Positions 35,230 through 45,664 of a stretch of 64,000 bases of DNA are shown here, in pieces. This DNA comes from Calonectria ilicicola (lineage: Eukaryota > Ascomycota > Sordariomycetes > Hypocreales > Nectriaceae), in assembly GCA_020809705.1 (NCBI GenBank), contig CP085827.1:806001-870000 (forward strand), written 5' to 3'. Below the pieces are notes generated by a model. That model had not been told where the DNA came from and searched no databases. It saw only the letters and a program-made list of their open reading frames with translations. Each line of letters opens with the position of its first letter. Within the stretch, counting starts at the first letter, position 1. Made by a program: the position numbers and the translations under genes.

Positions 35230-36741
35230 CTAAATGCCGTCATTTGGAAATTCTATAGATTTGATCAATTCCACCGGCTCGATCACTTCCATGGTCGGAG
35301 CAGCCAAGTTCAAATGCGAATCTTGAGATTCAGCCTCTAGACTTGCAGTATTAAAGTCCAAGCTACAAGTGCAAGGGCGACACGAATGACATAAAATACA
35401 ACAACTGATGTCAGACAAACCCATACCACCAACAAAGCCTGGATCTTGCATTATTGATACATCCCCACTTGTATCAAGCAACCCATACTCATCTTGATAG
35501 ACACTATGGTTTGGCTGGTGTAATGTTACATCAATCTCATCTTTCTGGCTCCTGTGGCTATACATGCTCGGTAATTTGACTAATGACGATTGCATGATGT
35601 TCGAGATCATCGTCGGTAGCAAAGTTCGAGGTTTTTGGGCGTGATTCAATTGCGTATTAAGCCTTGTATCGACTTTATTTGGCCTCTTGCGTCGTGTTGG
35701 TCGTGTGGCTCCGTCATTTCCGTGTAAGATATTGGATTTGCAAGTTTGAAAATTATGGTTTGCCAATTTTTGAAAGAGCTTAGAGCATCTATGGCCTGCG
35801 TTATCAAGTGAAGTTTGTTCCCCTTGGCAAGATACATCCGAGACTTGTTGTTGGATGAGGAATCGGCAGTTGTCGAGATTATCTTCGAATGTTCTCTTGA
35901 CCTCAAAAAGCTCAATTACAGGTTCGAAATCTGATTTGATGATCAGAAATGAGCTCCTATTCACATAAATATGCTAACAAACCTGGATCTGGGATAATCT
36001 TGTCCATGGGGAAAAGAATCAACCAAAGCGCCGTCCACTCCACGACCTGAATCTCGGCTCGTCTAGCACGTAGTGTGCTTATTGTTTCGGCCGAAATTCC
36101 ATCCTCAGGGTCATTTTCGACGGTGCTTGCAGGTGATTCTTCTCGACTGGGGCAAATATGCTCTTGTGGAACGCGTAAATGAGATATCAAATCTTCCTCT
36201 TTGGGGAATGTATGATGACATCGGGTACATTTGTGCTTGGAAGGAAATTTACTCTCATGGAACGATATTATATGTCTCCTATATTTCAAGGTTCGCTGAG
36301 AAATGATGCTAATCAAAGGTTGAAGGAAGAGGCTTACTTGAGAAGTGAGATGGAGGAAAATGACTGTGTGGCGCAACTGATATGGTCTCGAACATGAAAT
36401 CTCAGAGGGTTTCGCTTTCTGAAAGGGCAGCTAAAACTAGTAGCCCCCTTTCTTCTTTTCAAGGTAGGGGAACGGGCACCATGATGATCCGGATGAGCAT
36501 TGTCGCATGTTTCGGAATGCCTTTTGCTAGGCCAATCATGTTCTTTGCCCTCGCGGTAAAATTTTCTCTTGGCAGAACCTTGACAAAGGCTTGGTGGCCG
36601 ATATTCAGACAAGGGACGTTTGACATTATTATTTGTCTTGGGACTTGTGAAGGATTCATCAGCTTTGGATAAAATGATAGGATATAAATCATATGATGAG
36701 AGCTCTACACCAAATAGGTCGTTAGAAGCCGGTGTCGACAT
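35230..36741 (-). CDS. C2H2 zinc-finger protein, 466 aa, three exons
   Basis: Exons in coding order: 36338-36741, 35983-36278 and 35230-35930 (introns 59 and 52 bp). The first splice falls inside a zinc-finger-like unit and restores KRHIISFHE; the second restores PDPDFEPVIELFEV. The core matches a fungal family with FSCPFRKRNPLRF, DHISCA, then CTRCHHTFPKEEDLISHLRV with a following His and Cys, and a conserved downstream segment WTALWLILFP. The first 95 residues are basic and polar with a KRRK nuclear-localisation-like cluster; the last 180 residues are polar with a Cys-rich patch (CCILCHSCRPCTC). Probable nuclear protein; DNA or RNA target unknown. The Cys-rich tail patch could bind a further metal ion. 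Confidence 0.82.
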
Positions 36742-39041
36742 ATTCCTAGTTCCCGATTGTTCTAGTAAGTATAGATCAAAATTATATACCGTACAACTTG
36801 CCTAGGATGGAGCTTTTTTGCACAGCGATACAGAAAGTTTTCCCCCACCTCTCGACTAGGATTCAAGTGCACAGCCTTGAACACGTGGCAATCAGAAATT
36901 TTCGCAAAATTATTGGCGTCCCTCCTTTAAAGACGATTGATATACTCATCAATATCATGTGTTTGGATGAATCCTATACCTTGGCATCGATTTGACTTTT
37001 CAGGAGCACCTCGATCGAGCAGTGGTTGGGGAAGCCGAGTAGCAAGGTTGGGCTAGGTTTACGAAGGAGGACCAACAAGATTTTGGCTACTTGATGGGAT
37101 CTGGAAGAGCGATCAGGGAGGAGGCAATGAATAAATTACCCGCCTTGTGAGAAAAGTGAAAGAAACAAAAGGCTGATGGCTAGTTTTTGAGGGATGTGTC
37201 GAGATATATATTATTCTTGCTCTGGAGATTCATGTGGGCACAGTTGACTTCAAAGTGGGCCCAGGTAGGGATATGGCATGGGGTATGGCAAGTGGCATGG
37301 CGGGAGGTATGGCGGGGGGGCAGAGCAAGAGGCATGACGGGAGGTCAAGCGCGAGGTAGGGCGGGAGGTATAACAGGAGGTCAAGCAGGAGGTATGACGG
37401 GAGGTCAAGCGTGAGGTAGAGCAGGAGGTAGAGCGGGAGGTAGAGCGCGGGGTAGAGGAGGATGATGACGGGAGGCTAAGCGGGAGGTTAAACGTGAGGT
37501 GGAGCGGGAGGTTGAGCAGAAGAAGGTAAGCGAGAAGTCGAGCGCTGCCACGTTAAGGGTTTTTGCAGTTTAGCAGCGCCCGGGAGGACTAGCTGCTCCC
37601 CATGTAATCTCCATTGCAGCACCCGCGATGCTGTCACGCTACACTGGAGCTCGTGGCATCGCGGCTGCGGCACGGCGCCATGACTCGCCCCCGTCCAGCT
37701 GGGGACGCTATTCCCTGACAGTTTGGCAGGGGGCCGTGAGCATCAGTCTCCACTACTTTGCTCGTCTCGCACCTCTGGCTCCACCCCACCCGCCTGAAGA
37801 TTGCGCCTAGGATGCAATAGAACCAACACTATGGCTACTGACTGAAGTTTGTGCTCTCAATCGCATTTAAAAATTCCAACCACCCAGCCCCCCCACATGG
37901 CACACCACGCTGCGACGGGGCCCTCGACATACACACTGGCACACCCAAGTCCCTTGTCTTGCGAGGTAACGCCACCGCAGCCGAAGCCGGCACGGCCCAA
38001 CTGCTTACTGGCTATTCGGTCACGGTCCCGACAAAGCGGCGACTCTTCCTTGACCTTGGCTGACCGGTAACGCATGAGAGCATGAGCTGGCGGCGGAAGA
38101 CTGTATTGGTCTCAACATACCTTTGGCCCGCAGGGTCCTTTCGAAAACAAAACGGGAAGCCTACTTGGCGATTTGCGATCCACTGCGCCTCGTCTAGGCC
38201 TTCCGCCTGCATGCCCTCATCGTTTATATTCCTAACTAAAAAGAAAGAAAAAATTGGTTAATTGGTTTTAACAAGGTGCTAGAAGGAGCATTTCGTGACA
38301 TTGGTCGAGCAAATGGACTCTCCTGGACACAGTTCTCATTTCCCGACACAAACACCAGGCCCGTGTTGAATGAACCCGTTGCGGCGCGAATATGAAAAAA
38401 AAGGAAGGCTACAAATTGCATTTTGTAAGTCTATTCGTCATTTTTAGATTTATTTTTATGTCCTCCCATATGGCTTAAGATCTAGATTCCATCTAGGACT
38501 TTTTGTTTAAAAAGGAATACGGGGAAGAGACATGGTCGTTATCATTAAATGGCACATAGCGCTATCAACTCCCTTAGAACCCTTTATTTTCCCAGATTCT
38601 ACTTCAGATTAATTTGACGCGATTAAAAATTACCACAGATTTTGACCAGACACAGCGGCAAGGGCCGAGTGGGTTGCCTCAGATCAAGCCACTGTAGCTA
38701 AGCTGATATTTGATTGGTTCATGCAACCAGGTTTGAGTGAGCAAGGGGAGGAGCGAATCAACTCTCAATAATCGATCCGATCGATCGGGTAATTTTTGGT
38801 GCCAAATTGGTATGATTGTGATTGGTTTAATTTTATTGAATTGAGCCCACAAAGCATTTGAAAAGCACTCGTATTGGTGACCTGAACTTTAAAGAAAAAT
38901 ATGTCAGAAAGGATGAACACGAAAGCTCATCATGGATAAATATCAGTTTACCATATCCGATACATAAATTTCGCTGCTCTGCTCTCTAAAAGAAATTACT
39001 CAAACTTTTTGATTCGAAGATTTCCACTCATTCCAACAGCT
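36742..39041. other. 2.3 kb spacer with minisatellite
   Basis: No gene supported. Contains the G/A-rich repeat at 37286-37518 (separate entry) and a GC-rich stretch at 37540-38220 with several short uninterrupted but meaningless frames. Confidence 0.45.
37286..37518 (+). repeat. G/A-rich minisatellite, 11-12 bp unit
   Basis: About 20 imperfect copies of a unit close to GAGCGGGAGGTA, with almost no C on this strand except in GCG and CAAG. A higher-order repeat is visible: a 28-bp block starting ATGACGGGAGGTCAAGC recurs exactly 60 bp later (37331 and 37391). Open frames through it only encode Gly/Arg repeats and lack coding support. Purine-strand asymmetry suggests triplex or G-quadruplex potential. 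Confidence 0.85.
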
Positions 39042-39336
39042 ATGACAGAAACCCAGGAGCAAGCTCGCATCTCTCTTAAAGAATCGTTTCTTTTGAGGTA
39101 CTTCGCATACATGGGTAGTATGAAGGAAAAGACTGATGGTCTATTCTAGGAAAGATAATAATATGTCAAGTATGCTTGGCACATTCATTTACGACACGAG
39201 TTCAATACAAGATCGCCTCATCCAAATGGCCGACACATACAGCCACATAAACGTACTGGAGGCCGTCGGTCAGGGTAAAGCGGAATCCGAGAAAGGTCTT
39301 GTCAAGATCACCTGCACCAAGTCTGGGCAGAGATGA
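39042..39336 (+). CDS. Small spliced gene candidate, 80 aa
   Basis: Exon 39042-39097 (56 bp) joins 39150-39336 across a 52-bp GT..AG intron containing a GACTGA branch-like site. The join is in frame and gives MTETQEQARISLKESFLLRK then a polar, helix-forming chain to a TGA. The intron itself carries an in-frame stop, so splicing is needed. No signal peptide, helix or known motif. The ATG has an acceptable context (AACAGCTATGACA). I do not recognise it; it could be a small regulatory protein or a chance arrangement. It sits alone between a minisatellite-bearing spacer and the unknown gene at 40137. Confidence 0.45.
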
Positions 39337-40136
39337 GATTCGCTTCGGACTACTAGTTCCCCATTATTGCGTTCTAACACGTTCCAATACGTGTAGATAA
39401 ACTCAGAGACCGTCGGCTCCTAGTCACAGAATAGGAAACTAGGAGCCACCTGGTGCCCCCATCATCGTCTATTTCGCTTCATTGTTATTCTTCAGGACAT
39501 AAACAGTCATGAACATAAGCATAGAAAAGTCAATTCACAACATAATTTTCTGATTCAAAGTCACGATTGGTCCAATCGGGACCAGGCACGACGCAGAACA
39601 GTGAGCCGTGGAATCGTGAAGCTCGTTGTAGGTCTGCATTGAAACTACATAAGTTCCAGGTTATCAACCAACCAATCATTTTAAATCTGGTGACCTATCA
39701 ACCGATGGAATGTGGATATTCACGAAAGCTAAAAAAAAAAATTTATACTTGTAGATGGGGTAGAGATCAGACGCCAAGGTAATGAAACATGATCTCGCAG
39801 ATTGAAAGATCCCGATAGCTCCGGCCACGGTCGGCGTATTTTCACCATGATGGAGTGCAAATCCATGCCTGTTTTGATTGAGTTGAGTGGCTGCCCCTAA
39901 GCTGGCCTAGCTTAGCATGATTGTGCGCTGTGATTTGTTGATACTGGGGTTAGTGGCGAGATGTCTAGCTCAATATGGCTAGTCTCACTTGCTTCCGACA
40001 ACGGCTATCGCAAATCGCGAGGCCCTCCAAATCGGGAAATGGTTGCTTGCGAGAGTACCGGATGTGATATAAAACCTAGGTAGATCTCCTCAATAATTGG
40101 GGACATCAAGAGCTTTTCTATACAAATCATCTCATC
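39337..40136. other. Spacer and promoter of the 40137 gene
   Basis: No gene seen. TATAAAA at 40068-40074 lies 63 bp before the start codon at 40137. Confidence 0.5.
40068..40074 (+). promoter_or_regulatory. TATA box of the 40137 gene
   Basis: Perfect TATAAAA, 63 bp upstream of the ATG, implying a short 5' leader. Confidence 0.55.
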
Positions 40137-41194
40137 ATGGCTGTTCTCACTTTTGTTATGCAAGGCAAGACGCCAAGGCGATCTCTTGACACTGCCTCAG
40201 TCTCATCGGATGAAGAGAACTGGGTTTCGCCATTCCGACTTACTGCACGTTCGTCGCCAAAGGCCATTGAGGCCATTGGAGACTTGCAGACATGCTTCCA
40301 CAACAAGGCCAGCCGAAAATGGGCCATCGAAGACTTGATGTCCGCTTATGGATACAAGTTCCAAAACTCCCAAGATGGCACTCCTCAGGATGTGCTTGAG
40401 CTCCGTTATACCAAGGACTCTGTAGGATGCCTGAACGTGGATCGTCTGTTTTCACGTCCATCTTCGTCCGCGGCTTATATCGACTTGAGCCATCTAAAGG
40501 AGCTTGACGAAAAGGCACCTGCCCCCAAGAAACGAAACGGCATGCTTGACAAGTGGTTGGGAAACACGCCGCTTCCTGTCATGAAGAAGCACTTGAAACG
40601 CATTCAATCGGAGCAACAATACAACCCCTTCGTTCCAGCAGTGCTTATTGCATTGGCACAGGACTGCTGGAAAAATGCAGAAGACAAAGATGCCGACATC
40701 CAGGTGAGTTTCGCGCTTACTTACTCGACTTCGATTACTAATGTTGGATATAGGTGCATGTTGTGACAGCTTCTGATCAATCCCCCAAATGCCTGAGGTC
40801 TTACTCGGCTCGCTTCTCGGCCGCCGCTTTAAACAATTCTCGCGGTCTATTCCGCGCAAGCAAGCACGATACATTGGAGATTTCATGCCGCGAAGTCCCG
40901 CTTTCGCCTGCCTCTGAAGCCATATCAATGCTCTCAAAGGTTTTCAACAGCTACGAGCGAGCTTTTGATCCTCAGCTCGCCTACGACGGCACGGGATCTG
41001 AGACAAGTGAAGATGTGTGCGAAAGCACCGTATCTGGAGAGAGCGAGGACTCGATGCACATCTACGATAGCACGGAGTCAGAGGGAAGCGAGTCTGGTCT
41101 GGAACTCGAAATTAAAACTGCGATTGAGGGGCTTTGCATCATGGAAGCGAGTATGATGATGATGACTGGTGCGCTCGGAGAGGTGGAGACGTGA
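40137..41194 (+). CDS. Unknown acidic-tailed protein, 335 aa
   Basis: Exons 40137-40703 and 40754-41194 (intron 50 bp, GTGAGT donor, TTACTAAT branch, phase 0). The splice joins ..KDADIQ to VHVVTASDQS; a central stretch VVTASDQSPKCLRSYSARFS and the phrase FVPAVLIALAQDCW look like a conserved fungal hypothetical family, which I recall only as unannotated. There is no signal peptide or helix. Residues about 265-310 are Ser/Glu/Asp-rich (SETSEDVCESTVSGESED), a good substrate for acidic-directed kinases such as CK2, followed by a Met-rich end (EASMMMMTGA). Probably soluble cytosolic or nuclear. Function unknown. Confidence 0.8.
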
Positions 41195-43436
41195 CAAGAA
41201 AGGAAGTAGTTGCGGGGCAGAAGCATGGACGGACGGGATGATAAGAAGAACTGGAGGGCGAATTGGATACCCAGAAAAGTGATTCGACATGATATGGATG
41301 GTAATCAGCAACACTTAGGTTGCAAGTAATGCGGACGAGTATGAGTTATTTGTATCTTGTATTTGGTATTTAGCATGTTTAGCGGAATTATGTTAAAATT
41401 ACAATGAAACCCCAACACAGCTTTCAATTCTGGATGGTGATTATTGTGAGAGCGCCTTGACCACGTATGGTACCCCTCTGTTTTATTTCGCCATTCTGCG
41501 GCAGCCTGGTAAACAAATAAATACATAGTAACAAACGAAGTAAGTAAAAAGAAATTAAATAAAAATCTGGTCATCAACCTGATTTTTGAAGCAGTCAAAC
41601 TGTAAGGTATCCAAGGCGAAGAATTCACCGGGGGACAATTTTAAGGGGCGCATTGTAGTTGTCTCTAGGTAAGAGTAACGCCGCCCAGCCCAGTGCTCAT
41701 TCAGTATTGACCATCATGCTGTCACCACCACAACGCTAGGTCAAACCATGGACTCTGAAAAGCGCCGAAGAGCACCTTTGTGCATTTGGCACGACGTCAG
41801 CTTCGGGACGGCGCCAGCTGGTAACAACAATAAATTAAATCCTGAGTTGTTTGTGGGCCGTTCCGCTGTTAGCACCAGAACGGGGCCACGTCACAGTCAC
41901 GCCGTCGCTCGTCGGAGCAGCAGCGCGCGAGAAGCACGGATAGAAACAGCGAAGCAGCGAGGGAGAGAAAACCCAAACACGGGGGTCCTCAGGGTAGGGA
42001 GCTATGGCCCCCGGGCGCCTTTGCAAACGCTCTGACCATAAACAATGCCCAAGATGACGCACCGCTAAGCTACATTTGTTCGCAAGGAAATATTTCTACA
42101 TATGGACAAGACCCTGAAGGAAGTTGATGGCCCCAGCGTCGGAGGTTTCTATAGGACGGATCCATTTCTAATGTCATTGCTGCGTCAAGATGATTTTAGC
42201 AATTGTGACATCTGATCCCTGATTTTAGCTTGACTCAAGACATCTTGGCAACGGTAGACAAGACAATGGTTGCTGCTATTAATTAATTGACCAGATTATG
42301 AACGTAGAATTATCTCATAATTCGTCACCTTTTGCACGAATTACCAATATTGCTTTTGTTCGCATGGAAACTTGCACCTTGGTGCGCGCACTACTTGAGC
42401 TTAGGTTAGTTTGGACATGATCGAATTTGAATGCCACGATTAAAGATCTAAAATGCTAGAATACTTTTCTATTCCTCCTAGTCAAGTATTGAAACGTCAT
42501 TCCTATGCGATAGTTGGTCCAAAACGTTGAGAGTTGGGTTGACTCCTATTCATGAGTAATTTGACGAGTGGAGGTTGTTTGGCACGGTTGGTTGTTGCTA
42601 GAAATAGCGTTCTTTAGCGCCAAACGTGGCGAAATCCGTCTGGGTTCGGTCCACGGGCAATATTAATAGAGAATATTCAGCTCTATGGTGCACTTTCTCA
42701 TATTTGCAAGGTTGTTGAGGCTTGCATTGTTTGCAGAGGAATAAAGTTGGGCAAGTTACCCTAGAACCCTGGGTGAAGGGAGGCGAGAGTGAGGGGGCCA
42801 ACCGGGGCCGTGATGATTCCGAATTGCAAAAACAGCAATTGGAGAAGGGGGCCCAAGCTTGGCTGAAAAAAAGGGCAGCCACTAGCTAACCGTTAGTTCA
42901 TCCGCAGGCTTCGATTCTGGTCTCGGCCCCCTGTCCCGGGGCCGCGAAACAAATGCGCTAATTGGGCACAGCGGGTTTCAGCCCACAGGAGGGTTGCAGG
43001 TGAGCATCCATGAAACCACGAAGTGGGAAGAGTCGAGCTGAGATGGGCGAGCCGGCAAACAAAACGCACGCAGGAGGGGCAGGGATGCGGGAGGGCTTGA
43101 AACTCGCTCTGCGACTCACGAGCCTTCAGGGCGGGATGCGACGCGATAACACTACTGCACAAAGAGTTGGCTTTGTTTGCACTTAAATGGGCTTGTTGGT
43201 CGTCGCCACCACCACCACTACATACACTAATACGTTAACACGACCCAACACCAGCAAACACATCCTTGCGCCATGCCGGCTACGGCATCGTCACCACTCA
43301 GTCGTCATTAAGGCGCTTTTTTAGCCTGCCGCCGTAGTAGACCTTTAGTACTCGTCATATCGTCGATGCAGGCATCGCGATCGAGTCTTGCTTTTTTCTT
43401 CTTCTTCTTCTTCTACTTCACCTCTTCCTAATCACC
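41195..43436. other. 2.2 kb spacer and P450 promoter
   Basis: No gene supported; GC-rich frames near 41748-42062 and 42598-43162 have no domain. The right end has a CTTCTT pyrimidine tract (43389-43417) directly before the P450 start, a common feature of strong fungal promoters. Confidence 0.45.
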
Positions 43437-45227
43437 ATGGCCCACCAGGAAACGGAAACACTGTCTGTTGTGGGCGTTGTCCTCAACTCGATAACCTGGG
43501 GCAGGCTCTTTGGCTACGGGTTCCTCTTTATTCTCGCATCATTTATCGCCGATACAGCTTCTCAACCTCGATACCCCAAGGAGCTACCATGGGTGGGCCG
43601 CGGGGGCGGGGGGATGTTGGCCAAACTCCGGAATAGCTGGTCGTTCTTCACACAACACCGTTCATGGATTCAAGAGGGTTACAAAAAGGTGCGCACAACT
43701 CATACAACTCGGAAACCATCTCTAATACGCATATAACTAGTATGGCCTCCAGGAAATGGCCTTTGTGGCTCCTGCCTCCATCGCTCGACCTGATGATGTT
43801 ATCCTCCCGCGCTCGCAAATCGCCTGGATGATGGAACAACCCGACCATGTGCTCTCTGCCGACCGCGCACACAGCACCATTATGCACCTGCCATACAACT
43901 TCCTCGGCCATGATCTCGACCGCGACAACTTTGGCTCCCGTGCCATGCACAAGTACCTGGCTCGCCATCTGCCAGGTCTTATCCCGGACATCGAGGACGA
44001 AGTCAACGCCGCTGTTGTTGATGTCCTTGGTACCGATACCGAAAACTGGCAGAGCGTCAACCTCTGGCACCTGTGGATGACGATAGTGCCCCGCGTTACC
44101 AACCGAATGCTTGTCGGGAAGCCCGTCTGCCGCAATGAGAGCTACCTCAAGGCACTTGTGTGCTTCACTGATGCCGTCATCCGCAACAGCTTCTTGCTCA
44201 ACATGTTCCCCAAGATCTTGCACCCGATTGTCGGCCGCCTGGTTTCCATTCCAAACTGGTTGCACTGGAGGACAGCCAACAACTTCCTGGGCCCACTTAT
44301 TGAGCAACGCCTCTACGACATGAGGCAACAGGAGCTCGGTACACCTCATTACCAGAACTGGGTTCCTCCGGAGGATTTCCTCACATGGGATATTCGTCTT
44401 GCCAAAGCCGAGGAAAACGAATTCGAGCTTAATCCTGCCGTAATATCCAAGCGCATCCTGCCCATCGAGTTCGCCGCCATCCACACCACAGCCCTTACCG
44501 GCCAGTCACTGATGCTGGACTTATTGTCGACTCAACCCGAAGACGCTGTGCTGGACACACTCCGAGACGAGCTGCTCATCCAGAGACCGCCTTCGGGCTA
44601 CTGGACCAAGTCTAGCCTCATCGCCCTAACGCGGCTTGACTCGGCCATCCGCGAGTCACAACGCCTCAGCAACTTTGCCGCCACGCTCGTTGAGCGTCAG
44701 GTGGTTGCGCCCGGGGGACTACACAACCCAACCCTCGGATGCACTATTCCGCGCGGCGCGTTTGTCACAGTCAACCTCGAGGGCACCCACCACGATGACG
44801 TGCTCTACCCTAATCCACGAAGTTATGATCCCTGGCGGTATTCGCGGATCCGAGAGGACTGGGAGCAGAAGACGGACGAAGAGCGGGAGCTCAACTCTAA
44901 GGAAGGCGTGCGCGCAAGGGGTCTGGGTATGGTAACGACGAGCGATGCCCAGCTGGCCTTTGGCCACGGAAGACATGCCTGGTAAGTTTTCGCGTTGCGA
45001 TAATCCCCGACTACCGATGAGAATCCAGGTACTGACAGTATACCCCTTGCAACAGCCCCGGTCGTTTCTTTGTCGCGCACGAGCTGAAGCTCATCATGGC
45101 CGCCATTCTGCTCAACTACGATATGAAGTTAATGGACTATCGACCCCAGCCCCAGTGGTTCGGTGCCACCGTTATTCCACCATTGGAGGCCTGTGTCCAG
45201 ATCCGCCGCAAGGAAGGAACTGTTTAA
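43437..45227 (+). CDS. Cytochrome P450 of the ent-kaurene-oxidase-like clade, 554 aa
   Basis: Exons 43437-43688, 43741-44981 and 45056-45227 (introns 52 and 74 bp). The second splice lies in the axial cysteine codon: FGHGRHA from exon 2 and C(498)PGRFF from exon 3. An N-terminal anchor (about 24-42) is followed by YPKELPWVGR. The I-helix reads FAAIHTTALTG, with His where most P450s carry the acid of the AGxDT motif; this variant is usual in the fungal CYP68/CYP503-like clade. The K-helix ExxR is in AIRESQRLSNF. That clade acts on terpenoids and related lipids, but no terpene synthase is in the window. Likely active, ER-bound. A 278-residue antisense frame here is a shadow. Confidence 0.93.
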
Positions 45228-45664
45228 TATTTTGGCATCTTTATAATTCGAGTAACGTCGAGAAATCTTGAAGGGTGAGGACCTCGATGGATAATAACCG
45301 CAATTGGGAATCCTGGCGTTGAGGCAAAGCGGTTGTGAACTGGAGCTCTCAGAACCCGCGAGGAGCTGCGCCATGCCGTGAATTGGACGATAGCTCTCTC
45401 TAACGAGCCGAAGAAGAATATCAGGAGGATTACTTTGTAATATGTTTATGTAAATAACCTCATTATACAGCTGCGGCCGATGGGGTTGGGCAGCCGAGCG
45501 CCCTGGACGTGTCATGGTGAGCGAAATGCACGGCATGGCACGTCTTTGTACATTTTGGACAGCATTCTTGTTCATAAAATGACGCTACATTGTAATTATC
45601 AAGATATTTACGGAATATGCTCTCTGGGCATCTCATCTTCTCCATTTTTTTTGGTCGCATCTCA
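45228..45664. terminator. Convergent 3' region of the P450 and mak5
   Basis: 437 bp between two stop codons on opposite strands. No coding signal. The region must contain both polyadenylation sites, but none is pinned down by sequence alone. Confidence 0.4.

Noticed and set aside
37187..37414. 75-residue frame with Gly/Arg/Thr repeats
   Set aside because: Encoded by the minisatellite; no upstream promoter signal, and the repeat unit is not a multiple of three throughout.
43648..44484. 278-residue minus-strand frame
   Set aside because: Fully antisense to exons 1 and 2 of the P450, which has all its motifs; a GC-skewed shadow frame.
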